64,000 nt of DNA from Bidens hawaiensis (GCA_021521415.1 JAIQDT010007602.1:1-64000), one strand, 5' to 3'. Counted from the stretch's first letter, positions 31,424 to 42,640 are shown. Numbers and translations: made by a program. The notes: generated by a model not told the origin, from the sequence alone.

Positions 31424-33453
31424 TCAACCCAGAGTATGTTCCTGCTGGTGGGGACGAGTTCAGAGATCCTCAACCGCGACAGGCAAGAGCAACTCAAGCT
31501 GCACCTGCTGTGCCTGTTGTGTCGGCTGCAGAGGATATAGTTCTTGATGCTTTCTTTGGAGGTCAAGGTTATTTCGATATGGATCAAGTTGATACACATG
31601 TAGAGGTGCAAGTATCTGCTGCACAGGGTTCGGGTGTGAGTGTTACTAGAGCAGCTACGTTGATGGCTGACTCAGATTTGGATGAGATCATGAATGAGGG
31701 GAGACGGTTGATGGTGTCTCGAGAGAGAACTTTTGGGAAGAGAAAGAGAATGGAGGATGATGATGAGTCAGAAGAGGAAGAAGATATACATAAGCTGATA
31801 AGACGATCAAGACGGGAAAGGACAGGTGCAGGTATGGGAGCTGGAGAGACTTCAAGGATGGTACGTTTTGCTCCGGCCTCACTGTCTGGTATGTCTATCG
31901 TTCCTACTTCTGTACAGGTTACAAGTACAAGCGCTGCGGTTGTTTCCGTGGTGGCTACATCATCTGCTGGCATTCCATCTACCACTATCATCCAGACGTC
32001 GACTCCGGAGATTGTGTCTCTACCACCTCCAACGCTTACTCAGTCGGTGGTAGCTGCACGATTTGTAGAGTCAACGGTCGTCACTACTGCAGGGTTATCA
32101 GGTATGGTACCACCTGCGGTTACGCCTGCTTCTGATGTCTCGCCTACGCCTATGTCAGACTCAGAGAGAATAGCTTCACTAGAGCGGATCGTGGCAGAGC
32201 AATCGAAGACTATTCAACGCCTAGTAGAAGCAAATCAACTACAGTCATCCCTCCTGGTTGAGCATGGGAAAATTATAGATGCCTTGAAGGAGTTCTTGGC
32301 ATCTCAGGGGGAGATGAGCTGTAAAGGCGACGAGCTCAGGACGAAGAAGAGAAACGACAGAGACGATGATCCCAATGCATCGAAAGATGCAGGTGGTGAG
32401 CTGCCAAGAACTTCTCAAGCTCTTGGTACTTCCACAGCTGAGGGGGAGTCTGCCGACGCGGCTGGTGGTTCTGGTGGTGATGATGTGGTGTTGGTTGATG
32501 ATGACGTGATTGATGCGTTGAGGGAACTTGACGATGATATGTTCAGTGACGATGTGTTATTTGATGAAGATGTGCTGCCGAGTGATGTGATTGAGAAGAT
32601 CGGTGAGCAGATTGAGATTGAGAATGAGATTGAGGAAGGAGAGATAGTGGAGGAAAATGTCGAACATGACATTCCAGAGGTTGAGAAGGCCGATATGGGT
32701 GATCAGACGGCAGTTGAAGATACTGAATGGGAAGAGCAGCCGAGGTGGAAGGAAGGATACGCTCAATGGTTCGTCAAAACGAAGAAACCGGCAATCCCTA
32801 CCATGTTCAAAAAGAGTTACAACATTAAGGGCTATGCTGAAGCAAAGAAAGGGATTATATGCTGGATTTATGATGAGCAGTTGCGGCTCTTCGTGATTAA
32901 ACGATATGATGGAGTTCAGTACCTTAGAAGAATGTTGAGATCGTTAAACACACTGCCTGAATGTGAGGTTAAAGACTTAGCCAGATTGGGGTTGATCAAT
33001 CGAAGTGATGATAATATGGCTAGAGTCATAGGGAAAATCGTATGGAAAGAGAGCATAAAGGAAAAGAAGTTTGAGCTGTTGAAACCACAGAAAGGGAAAC
33101 TTGTTGAAGACAAGGATAGAGGTTTGAGAGCTGATGGAAAGCCTTGGATGGTTATGAAGTATAAACCAATCCGGTGCCTTAAAGAAGTACCGATGAAGCT
33201 TATGCCCAAGGATGTGCTCAAAGACCTAAAGTGGTGGTTCGTTGATTGTGAGACAGCGGAGGCAGTGATGGAAGATGAGGATGAACAAGAGATTCTTAGA
33301 GTTTACGATCCGATGCATCTTGTTAACTTATCGCAAGCTGATCTGAAGGTGCTTAACGAGAAGAAAATCTTTTATATTCCAGCTTGGAAGGACGAAGCAA
33401 GAAAGTATCAACGAGTTGGTTCGGTGTGTGTTAGAGAAGGAGTGCACGCTTGA
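31354..33453 (+). CDS. ORF3 C-terminal half (young Copia): acidic, coiled-coil protein
   Basis: 699 codons, overlapping the previous frame by 70 bases. The overlap is best explained by a one-base deletion in the AATG at about 31,352, because the sense continues (FAQ.. then PHFECESNPERRP). Features: Glu/Asp run next to a basic KRRSRRERTG-like patch (~residues 125-155), Ser/Thr/Val linker, a coiled coil (SERIASLERIVAEQSKTIQR, ~265-310), a very acidic block (~370-450), and a folded-looking C-terminus with many Trp, Lys and Arg. Not recognised. Confidence 0.75.
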   Translation: MPHFECESNPERRPRHTPLFGFLINPEYVPAGGDEFRDPQPRQARATQAAPAVPVVSAAEDIVLDAFFGGQGYFDMDQVDTHVEVQVSAAQGSGVSVTRAATLMADSDLDEIMNEGRRLMVSRERTFGKRKRMEDDDESEEEEDIHKLIRRSRRERTGAGMGAGETSRMVRFAPASLSGMSIVPTSVQVTSTSAAVVSVVATSSAGIPSTTIIQTSTPEIVSLPPPTLTQSVVAARFVESTVVTTAGLSGMVPPAVTPASDVSPTPMSDSERIASLERIVAEQSKTIQRLVEANQLQSSLLVEHGKIIDALKEFLASQGEMSCKGDELRTKKRNDRDDDPNASKDAGGELPRTSQALGTSTAEGESADAAGGSGGDDVVLVDDDVIDALRELDDDMFSDDVLFDEDVLPSDVIEKIGEQIEIENEIEEGEIVEENVEHDIPEVEKADMGDQTAVEDTEWEEQPRWKEGYAQWFVKTKKPAIPTMFKKSYNIKGYAEAKKGIICWIYDEQLRLFVIKRYDGVQYLRRMLRSLNTLPECEVKDLARLGLINRSDDNMARVIGKIVWKESIKEKKFELLKPQKGKLVEDKDRGLRADGKPWMVMKYKPIRCLKEVPMKLMPKDVLKDLKWWFVDCETAEAVMEDEDEQEILRVYDPMHLVNLSQADLKVLNEKKIFYIPAWKDEARKYQRVGSVCVREGVHA

Positions 33454-33506
33454 AGTTACAGGATTACGAGACAAGAGCTGAAAGATCAAGATATGAAGCT
33501 ACTGCC

Positions 33507-33517
33507 AAGGGGGAGTC
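33507..33517 (+). other. Polypurine tract (young Copia)
   Basis: AAGGGGGAG just before the right LTR; primes plus-strand synthesis in this class. Confidence 0.85.
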
Positions 33518-33971
33518 TGTTGGTGCATAAATGTCAGTAGTTCATATGTCTAGTGTCTGTAATCGAGTCTGTAATATTGTTTATGTATTTGTTTGTTTAA
33601 AGCGAAGTTGTTGACAAGTTCGCTTAGGCGAACTTGTTAACCAAGCGAAGTTGTTGACAAGTTCGCCTAGGCGAACTTGTTGAACAAGCGAAGTTATGGA
33701 CAACTTCGCCTGAGGCGAAGTTGTCGTGTATTTATATAGGTTACGGATTAAGTGAGTTCAAGTGGTTAGAGTTCGTGTAAGTCAAGTGACGTGAGGTCGA
33801 GAGTCTGTAACTGTGATTATATCACGTGTTGAGTTATTAATATAACGTGTGTTTGTTCGTATCGTATTCGTGTGTTCGTGTGTTTGTGTTCTACGTCCGT
33901 AACGATCTACACAGGGATTCCGCACCTGTGTATATCGGGATATCTCGTGTGATCTGTCCAGGGAACCTACA
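33518..33971 (+). repeat. 3' LTR of the young Copia element
   Basis: 454 bases, same ends as the left LTR, two differences. Followed by AACCA and the continuation of the old element's gag. Confidence 0.97.
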
Positions 33972-33976
33972 AACCA
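33972..33976. repeat. Target-site duplication (right) of the young Copia element
   Basis: AACCA, matching 21,442-21,446. Confidence 0.95.
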
Positions 33977-34272
33977 GTTATTGGAGGGTTTCCCGAGACA
34001 CACTTGTCTCAGGAAAGTTAAACACAAAATCACCAAGTTTAATTTTATGATTTCTAAAAATATAATCCTTTGGTGAATCAGAATCTGAAGAACAATCCCT
34101 CGAGGAACTTGAATTATGGTTTCCTCGGTTTTGGAAAAGTTTTCTGGATTAGCCTTTGAGAAAACCTTTGAAGGGCTCTTGGGCTCTTCAGCTTCAGAGT
34201 TCTTAGCTAACCGCTTTCTTTCTCTTTGGGTTAGCCAAAATGGTTTCTTGGGTTTTTCGGTTCTTTTGAATC

Positions 34273-37200
34273 TTAAATTTGTCTCACTGGCTGAAGTGTA
34301 AGTTTAGTTGGGCATTTTCTTGGTTTGAGCATTATACCTAGGAAATGTCTGACCAAACTTACTGTTGAAGTCTCTTTGTTGTTTATGCCAGTTCTTGCAA
34401 TGTCTTGCAAGATGAGACGGATTTCCACAAATGAAGCAACATTTTCTTTGGTTACATTTATAGACATCTTGCTCACTGAGATATGTGGGATGAGGTGATG
34501 TAGTTTGGTTAACATGTTGGTGACCTCTATCTGACTAATAATTGTAAGCATTTGAATGATGAGTTGAAAAATAATTTGATTGCCTAGGTTTCTGTCGAGA
34601 GTAATAAAAGGCACTATCAAATTGATCATAATATTGAGAACTATTGTTATAATTTGTGTTTTGAGAAAGTGAAGTTTTCTTGGGTGGCACATATTTACAT
34701 AAAGTGCTTGGTTTTTCATTTTCAAAGCTAATTTTCTCTTTTATTAAGTTCTCAATTTTATTATCAGTTGATGAGCAGCTTTGACTAGTCTGTTCATTAA
34801 CCTTGACTTCAAAAGTTTCATCAAATACAGTTTCACATTCTGAATCAGAGGAGGAACAATCACTTTCATTGCAAACATTTATACAACTGTCATCACTTGA
34901 TGATTCACAAAATACATCCTTTGATCTAGACATTAAACTTCCTAACATTGATTCACACACTTTATTACAAATAGGATTGTTAATCGTTTTTGTTAGACCC
35001 ACACAAGATACAAAACGGGGTTCTAACTCTCCTTTTGGTTTACAACCCTGGTTAACCTTCCCACAATCACCACTTACATTACCTGCTACACAACACACGT
35101 TGACGTTAGACTTATCAGATGATGAAATTTGAGCTGTTGATGGAGAGGCAGCAGAAACAAATTTCACTGGTTTTGGTAGTTTACAAATACCATAGGTCAT
35201 CTCTTCATCAGGAGAAGGATTATAGCTAAAATGGGGTAGGCAAGTGTAATTATCATTCATTGGTGGAGGCACCGCTGAATAATCAAAACCTAGTCCCGAT
35301 TTAACTTTAGTACTTCTCTGAGCTCTGATAAGATCATTTAATTGTTCAGATGATGCTTCAAATCTTTCAACCTGTTTTTCCTTTTCTCGTTTATCAAAAA
35401 GATCAAGTTTCAACTTTTCAATCTCATCTTTTAGTTTATTTATTATGTCTTTATAATAGATGACATTGTGCTCTCCTTGAAAGATTTTAAGTTTAAGATT
35501 TGCTACGTCATCGTGATGTGTTTTAATCTTTTCAACATATATCTTGTCAGCCTTTACATACTCAGCATTTAGTTGACGAAGTTTTGCATTTTCTTTCAAA
35601 ACTTCGTCTTGAAGATATCTATAATATGTAACCTTATTTACGCAAGCTTGAGTGTATAGATTTCTTTTTACCTCATCAGATGGTGACGCATCAGAACATG
35701 CAGCAGCAGATGAAGAAGCTTCATTATTTGTGAGAGCCATGCCAGCCATGTTGAGAGGATTCTGCAACTCTTGGAATTGATCATCCCAATCCACACCAAC
35801 TTGGACCTCCGATTGGGAGACAAGGGCCTTTGAGTTTGAGCTTGAGTGGCCCTTGTGTGGATGACCTCCAATTCTTTGTGATGAGCTGCTTGGTTTCTGC
35901 ACCTCATGCATTTTTCCTGCAGCCTTGCTGTTCTCTTCCTCTGTCACCTCAGTCACACGAATATCATTTGCAGGTTTTGATGGATTCGTGCATTCTCGGG
36001 AGAAACGACCCATCTCACCACAATTGTAACATCGTAGCTTCGACTTGTCAAACCCAATCCTTTTTCTGTCAGAATCATTGAAGCTATCTTTCCCGTACGT
36101 CTTCATGAAGTTTGTAGCTCTTTGCACCGCCATTGCCATTTGGTACTTGATATCCATCTTTTCAAGATCCTTTTGATTGATATCTCTTAAATCTCCAGCT
36201 TCAAACTGTGGTGGCAATAGATTTCCTTACATCAACTCTTCATGGCCTGACAGAAAAGCGTGAACTATTGCGATGTTGGAGTCATTCAACATGGGTAGTG
36301 CTTCATAGAATCTTGAAGGTTTGCTTGGTTGAGGTTTTGAAGATGAGGAAATCCCTTGAGCTTTTAAGGCTTGGGCAACCGCACTGTCGACTGCCTTTTG
36401 AAACGAACTTGTATTGGAAGAATCTGATTGATTACTGGTTGAGATGAATGCTGTTGGTTGTGAAGGTACACATGGGGAGTACTTGGGAGTGGTCACGAGA
36501 TACACATTCTTTTGAGCTTTGCTTATGAAAGCAGTTGGCATTGAGGAAGCAGAACTCACTCCAGCTTGATTCAGAGAACTTAGATGATTGTTCATTCTCA
36601 TCTGCTCATCCATCTCAATGACTTGATAGTGGATATCAAATCACTGTTTGTCATGGCATTCAGATTTGTAGTTCTCTTGATTGTGATTGTATTGGTACTC
36701 CAGCTATATGGTAATGAATTCATCAACTTGTGATTTATCTCAGCATTTGCAATGTTGACACTTGCAGCCCTAATTCTTACCATCAACTTCTCAAATCTCT
36801 TTACCAAATCCAACACAGCTTCACCTTGACGATGATTGAATATGTTAAACTCTTCCTTCAATAGGGCCTTCTTTTTTCCCTAATTTTAGAATTGCCCTCA
36901 ACCTTCTCAACAAGTGCTTTCCACAGACCCTCGGCACTGGTGTGATCTCGAAGAGTTTCAGTGATCTCATTTGAAAGACAAACTGTTAAAATGAGATAGG
37001 CTTTCTTGTCTTGTGCTAACAGGTCCCTGTCTGCTTGATCATAGTTTTCAGGAGTCTTAAGTTGGTCCCCATCATCAGTGCGAGTCACGGGAATATGAGG
37101 ACCTTCTTCAAAACATCTCATTAGGTCAGTCTCAGTCAATGAGATATAGTTCATGAATCTCCATTTGAAGTCTGCAAAGTTATCATCCAAGGTCATAAAC

Positions 37201-37280
37201 TTTGGTGGCTTTGTAGGTGTTCCCACTTGGTTTTCTAACAGCAAATACCCCTTCAGCAGCTCAGAATCAGTACTCGTCAT
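34273..37280 (-). pseudogene. Copia gag (old element), several frame breaks
   Basis: The start is most likely the ATG at 37,280 (MTSTDSELLKGY). Pieces: 37,280-36,858 (gag core start), 36,861-36,598 (EEFNIFNHRQGE..), 36,613-36,227, and 36,217-34,535 in the same frame as the last but after a stop. The latter holds a CCHC knuckle (CYNCGEMGRFSREC), a coiled coil, and acidic Ser/Cys-rich sequence. A second knuckle (CCFICGNPSHLARHC) is readable near 34,390-34,450 in another frame. So at least three frameshifts and one stop. The two-knuckle layout equals the young element's. Confidence 0.88.
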
Positions 37281-37352
37281 GATTTCAGTAGTATCTATCC
37301 TTAAACAGTTCAAAAATTTGAAAACAGTTAACTTTTTCGCATGAAACACTTT

Positions 37353-37535
37353 TTCAAGCGAAGCGAAGAATGATCCAAGCGAAGCGAAAAAGTGTCAAGC
37401 GAAGCGAAATTGTAGTCAAGCGAAGCGAAATGATGTCAAGCGAAGCGAAGACTCCCAAGCAAAGCGAAAGAGTCCCAAGCGAAGCGAAAGAGTTCAAGCG
37501 AAGCGAAACACTCCAAGCGAAGCGAAATAGAATTC
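37353..37535. repeat. AAGCGAAGCGAAA array in the gag leader (old Copia)
   Basis: Nine or ten copies of CAAGCGAAGCGAAA spaced about 17-20 bases, directly between primer site and gag of the minus-strand element. It matches the family wording at 15,420-15,662. Confidence 0.92.
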
Positions 37536-37909
37536 AGTTTTCTAGAAGCAATCTTCCTCCGGATCTGTTTTCACCTAATCTTGTCAGTAGTGGGTTAAAA
37601 GTTGTTACACAAACTTTCATGCCATGAGAAGCGAAACTACTTCTTATCACTTTTGACCAACTGTTTGAATCTGTAACCCACACTTTAACACCTTTTAACC
37701 CAAAACTTCTTAGATCTAGAGTTTGCAGACTTGATATTTTTACCAAGAACACTTTCTAAGACATTTTTATGAAGATTTTGCCCGATTCTTTTTGTATTTG
37801 TCTTATTTTTGAGGTTTTTGTGAACTTTCTTGTAAATAGCACTTGTTTTCTTCTTCTCAAGATCAAAACCCAAGGTTGTGATCCAAAAACCCTCAACTAG
37901 TGAGCCGAA

Positions 37910-37921
37910 GCTCTGATACCA
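37910..37921 (-). other. Primer-binding site, initiator Met-tRNA (old Copia)
   Basis: The minus strand reads TGGTATCAGAGC two bases after the LTR. Confidence 0.92.
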
Positions 37922-37923
37922 AT

Positions 37924-38293
37924 TGTAGGTCCCTATTCGGGTGGATCTAACAACGTCTTTGGATCAACCTAACTTAGTGCTAGCGGGAATCACACAAAGC
38001 AACCAAGAGGTCTCGGATCTAGAGATTATGTTCGGTTGAGAGTAGAAAGAGAGAAAGAGAGAGCCGAGAGAAGGAAAGAGTGTGTAATGAGTTTTTGGCA
38101 AAAGGTTGTTTCTCTCATGGCATGCTCCCTATTTATAGGGAGGCATGCATGAGAAGCATGATTTATATTCACTAAGGCCCAATGGGCTTCTTTACAATGG
38201 ACCGTGGCCTGATACATACAAAATGACCAATCGGCCCCAAATACATAACCGAACCAACACAAAAGACTACAACATACAAAACGGGACCTAACA
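37924..38293 (-). repeat. 5' LTR of the old Copia element (370 bp)
   Basis: On the minus strand begins TGTTAGGTCCCG and ends GGGACCTACA. A TATA box (CTATAAATAG) sits in a palindrome at about 38,123-38,145. No second LTR copy is seen in the window. Confidence 0.8.
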
Positions 38294-39007
38294 AAAACTA
38301 AACCCTTGCTCTTTGAATAACCACCAGCAGCCCCCTACAATAAACTATAAGTAAACCCACATGTGGATTCCAAAAGTGGAGTTAATATTTGTCTGCATTA
38401 AACGTGCCTGATTCTTTTGACCACATATGGAATCCACCCTTTAAAACATCTTTGGAACCTTTTAATAAGAACAAAAGATTTTAAAAAATGTATCAACTTT
38501 GGGCAACATCATGGCGGCTGTGTAGCCCACTAGGGCACTAGATTAAGGATTTTATGCCTCCATTTTGATTCCTTTGCATATATTATCACCTGACATGAAA
38601 ATCTTTTTCTTTGTTGTTTATATGTTTTTCTTGTTTATCAATATGGGTGCCAATTTAAGTATGTATTGATAAAATGGTATAAAATTGATGAAAAAGCCGG
38701 AAAATAATGTTTTTGCTTGAGGTCTTGAAATGGATTGAGGTGCATTTGAGCAAAGCTTATTCGTAAGAGCAGCGTAATGGTAAGCGTTTGAGTTGACAAT
38801 ACGCAGCGCTCAAGTTTTTCGATAGCCAAGAAAAAGTGGACTAGACGTTCTTTCGTCTGCTGACCGCCGAAGCGACTATGGATGGTCTAGGGGTTGTTTA
38901 TTCATTTTGCAACTTGGGTCAATCTATGCAAGTCAACCCAACCCAACCCAACCCAACCCAACCCAACCCATTACCTTGCCCATTGTGCTCTAACAATTCA
39001 ATATATA
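38294..39007. other. Intergenic sequence with (AACCC)n
   Basis: No gene seen. 38,936-38,970 holds about seven AACCC units. An inverted pair CACATGTGGATTCCA / TGGAATCCACC occurs near 38,360 and 38,430. Confidence 0.5.
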
Positions 39008-39620
39008 TCTATAATATATATAAAAGAAAACCCAAAATCCTATGTGTCGCGATGTGATCACTTTTCTTTTTTCATGAAAGCCACCAGATTTCTTAATTTT
39101 TAAATGGAGGTCTCATTGATTTAACCCAAATTCATGGGTATGGGTCTCACCAAACCCAGATAGCTCTTAAACGGGTTATACATCTCATTAAATTAAAAAA
39201 TAATCTCATCAAATATTTGATATGAAAATCCTATAAAATAGGAATATACTAAAAATTAATATCCTATTTTATTTTAAAAAAAGATATTATTTATAATTAA
39301 GAAACAATTTTATAATAAATAAAATAAACGGGTAATGGGTATCACCAAACCCAGATAGCTTTTAAACCGGATTATAACATATCATTTATTTGTAAACCAT
39401 TTCATCTCAAACCTCCCCAGACCCTACTTATAGCTTTGCTATTGGTGGGATTGTTACTGGATATGATTGATTGATTGATTGATTGATTTCATCTTAAACC
39501 TCAAGTATATTAATTATTAATTTTCTTACAATAAATAAAATTAAAATCCAAATATAAATATATAAATATTAAAAACGAATAATGTAAAACAACTCCCGTA
39601 ATACGGGGGATAAAATCTAG
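39008..39620 (+). mobile_element. Short non-autonomous Helitron (613 bp)
   Basis: 5' end TCTATAATATATATAAAAG preceded by A (39,007); 3' hairpin CCCGTAATACGGG followed by CTAG and then T (39,621). This is the A/T insertion pattern and end structure of Helitrons. No ORF; an internal repeat around CACCAAACCCAGATAGCT occurs twice. Confidence 0.8.
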
Positions 39621-41083
39621 TATATATATATATTAATAAGATAATTCTCTTTAGTTTCCTTCCTATACCGTCATCAAATTGACAAAGGGAGATCAAGATA
39701 AAAAAGAATAGCAAAAAAATTAGAAGTGTAGCTTTACAACTACCGTTTTATTCATTCGTATTTTGTTATAGTTTGGTGATCACTATGTACCATTATTTTA
39801 GTAAGAAGTTTGTGAGGGGATCACCATCACTTGTTTGGTGAATTGTGTTAGATGTGATCACTACCTCTTGAGATTAATGAAACATTGACAATGATTACTA
39901 TCTTGAACAAGTGAAGCATTTATAAAGCTGATCACTACCTTTATACTAGTGAAATGTTTGGGACACGTATGATCTCTTCCTTTATGGTGAAACAACAAAG
40001 AAGAAACTCTGGATTGGAGAGCTGGGGAGATGACGTAGAGTTGTGGGTTTGTTAACATCCACAAAACTTTATAAATCAGCTTTGTTTGTCTAACCCTTAA
40101 CTCTTTTACATTGTTGTATATCTGACTTTTCAATTTCTAAGAAGATTTAATCAAACAAAATTACTATTTTAATCGGTTAGTTGCGGGTGGAATCAAACTA
40201 AACATGGTGCTTTTAATAATTCATGGAATCACCTAGCAAGAAGAAATATGGTCGCTTTTATTGGAATTACGGTGGTGCAATTCCTGGAGTTCTTGCGGAA
40301 CTGGGCAGGTGTACCAACACCATAATGGACACGAACAAGAGGAATTGACCAAGTAACAGAAAATTTTGCGTGAATGTATATTTTTGTTTATACAGACAAC
40401 TTTTAGTTCAAAGACATTAAGTTCTATTGACAACTACTAAACTTAAAAGGAAATGTTCAAAGGATGACACTACCTATCATATGCTAGACACGATTATTTA
40501 AATTGATTCACGGTATTGATGTGTTATGTTCAGTCTCCATTTGGGGGGGGGGGGGGGGGGGGGGGTTGGATTTTGGGAAAAAAGATACTGAAAATGTAAC
40601 TTTGGGCACATACATTAATAATTTTTTGTTATGATTAATACTATTATTTTATATATTTGTGTTCTATGTCAGAGCTTCATAACTAACTAAACTGTGTTAA
40701 AAATGGAGCTAGAATGAGAAAAATGTAGTTACTTAGGTTGTATGTTTGACATACACAATTATGAAAAATGAAGCAAAACGGAAAGAGAGAAAAAATGAGG
40801 ACTTGTCTCACACACGAGGTGTAGAGAAATTTAAGGTTATTTATAAGGAGGACCATCCCTTAATTAACAACCAAAGTAACTACATTATTCAATTATTTAA
40901 CTAAAGCTCTAATACATTATCTTTGTATCTTAAACGGGTGTACAATGTATCATACCTTATTGATGGACTCAATTTCATATTTAACTAAAATTAACTATAA
41001 TATACTTTGAAAACAAACAAAAAATACATTTCCTTACCATTTATGCTTTGGAGATAATACATAATGTCATGAAAAGTAAGTAG
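39621..41083. other. Intergenic sequence, poly-G tract at 40,541-40,566
   Basis: No gene or recognised element. It includes a run of about 22 G, and short GTGATCACT-type palindromes near 39,775-39,960. Confidence 0.5.
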
Positions 41084-42314
41084 CTATCGGTATAATTCAA
41101 AGAGGAAGTCACCATAGTCATAACTTTCGATAATATCATCAAACTCAAAGTCGTATGTACTACATGTAGACGAAAACAGTGGTGGCACTACCATGTTCTC
41201 ACAATTAAATCCATGTGACATCATCAACATAGGTTCCAATGGAACATGTGAGAGTCCCACAATCGAATCCCATGGAGTATGATGATCCAGTGAGAATACT
41301 TGTTCCTGCTTTAAACTTAAAGAAGGAAAATCATTCTTATGTACGCCTTTCATTGATTGGAAACAACTGTCAAACTTATGGTTCTCCATAAGCGTATTTG
41401 TTTCAAAGTTAATAAGGATTGAGCTATCCTTAGGGTTTGGAGCTTCAAAAATGACTTGGGTAGCACTTTGTAAATTATTGCAAGTATGGAAGCCATCGTA
41501 TGTGATCATGTACTTAGATGGCTTGTCATTGGTCTTCTGGACTTGTTTGGTTGCTTGGCACCCTTGTTCAAGTTTATGACTGCATCTATAATAGTTCCTG
41601 TGCAACGCAGAAAACATATTTCTTATGTGTAACGGTAAAAAATAATAAATTCGAATGTGGTTGAGTCTTTGATAGATTTTAGTTTGAAAAAAAGAACACG
41701 ATAGCACTTGCTATAATATTCAAGTCAAATCCTTGTGTACTACCTTTGATGCTTTGAGTTGAGAATCGTTTTTTGACCATACTTTCTCCAAGCATATCCA
41801 TCATCAATCAAAGTAGAAACAACTTTTGTAATCGTTGAAGCATTTTTTCTGCAATCAAAAAGTAATCATTACCAACTCTGTGTGTGTAATATGCATATGG
41901 CATGTTTATATATATATATTATGGTTGGCAGCTGTTTAATTGACGAAAAAAATACAAAATCATATGTAACTTAGTTCAATACCATCAACATCACATCATA
42001 TACATGTATTTTAAGATGGTATGATCAATTTATGCTAGTTAAAATATTATGCAGAATAAATCGTACCTTCTTTTATAACATCCTCTTTTTGTTTTTGCAG
42101 GTTTCATAGTCTTGACGTTTGTATCAAAAACTTGTGACCTGTGATCCTCAAAGTGGTTTGAAGATCTAACATCATTAGTTGGAACATGAAGAATCTCGTC
42201 GAGGTAAGTAGAGCTCAAGATGGAATGGGTGTGATTAGACATCCCTGAGATCTGTATCACCGTATTGTTCACTAGTTTGGTATCAGATTCAATTTTTTTC
42301 TGCGGATAGAACAT
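41084..42314 (-). CDS. Group III WRKY transcription factor, three exons
   Basis: complement(join(41084..41597, 41744..41848, 42067..42314)), 288 codons, all junctions GT-AG and phase 2 in both introns. Exon 1 ends in a basic KTKRGCYKRR segment, exon 2 holds DDGYAWRKYGQK, and exon 3 begins with NYYRC and completes the zinc finger C-X7-C...H-X-C (CSHKLEQGC, FHTC), which is the C2HC type of group III. The C-terminal half is acidic (DFEFDDIIESYDYGD), probably activating. WRKY proteins bind W-boxes in the nucleus; group III members are often tied to salicylate and stress. The start at 42,314 lies inside what aligns to residue ~33 of the copy at 46.9 kb, and an in-frame TAG occurs just upstream (near 42,350), so the N-terminus is shortened or the true exon 1 is elsewhere. 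Confidence 0.88.
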
Positions 42315-42640
42315 TTCTAGAGGCTTATTGGCTAAAGCTTTTGGAATGCTTTGATGCTATTGCTTGGTAATCTTTTCGGCTATATGCTATTAATTGGTTG
42401 TGTGTGATCTATATAGCACACCTTTATCGATAATATAGCAAAATATGATGTGCATTATTTGTTTAAAAAAAGAAAATGTGTGTTTAATTATTTCTATTTT
42501 TTGAAACAGGCTAGTGGCAAAGAAATTCTAAACAAATTAGGAGAGTAAGATCCACGATCACACGCTAAACTAGTTTAATTAAGATAGGTGAAGACTAGTA
42601 TGCTTTTACACGAGCATAGGTGCGAGTGGATAAAAGTTAG

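Larger units (their letters stand above)
21447..33971 (+). mobile_element. Young full-length Ty1/Copia (Sirevirus-like) element, 12,525 bp
   Basis: Two 454-bp LTRs differing at two positions, TG..CA ends, AACCA target duplications, Met-tRNA primer site, gag, pol (integrase before RT) and ORF3 followed by a polypurine tract. The Met-tRNA primer, long gag with two knuckles, and a third ORF after pol suggest the Sirevirus (Maximus/SIRE) lineage; this is inference. gag has an in-frame TGA and ORF3 has a frameshift, while pol is intact. Confidence 0.95.
14390..38293 (-). mobile_element. Old Ty1/Copia (Sirevirus-like) element, interrupted and 3'-truncated
   Basis: Minus strand: LTR 38,293-37,924, Met-tRNA primer site, GCGAA array, gag (37,280-34,273), then a 12.5-kb insertion at 33,971-21,447, then pol (21,441-17,752), spacer and ORF3. 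Without the insertion it is about 11.4 kb. No second copy of the LTR is visible between 14.2 and 17.7 kb. gag, pol and ORF3 all contain frameshifts or stops. Extension from pol to 14,390 is inferred from the shared repeat wording and the equal gene order of the young element. Confidence 0.75.

Noticed and set aside
31340..31425. Programmed frameshift in ORF3
   Set aside because: No slippery heptamer or clear downstream structure at the frame change; a single-base deletion is simpler.
31354..33453. ORF3 as an envelope-like protein
   Set aside because: No signal peptide or membrane helix is visible.
34116..34301. Plus-strand ORF at 34,116-34,301
   Set aside because: It lies in the old Copia gag C-terminal region on the other strand and shows no own features.
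37353..37535. GCGAA array as a CRISPR-like repeat-spacer array
   Set aside because: Spacing and spacer length are irregular, the site is a plant retroelement leader, and no cas genes exist.
38760..38860. Possible tRNA-like sequence near AGCAGCGTAATGGTAAGCG
   Set aside because: A weak A-box resemblance only; no B-box and no cloverleaf could be drawn.
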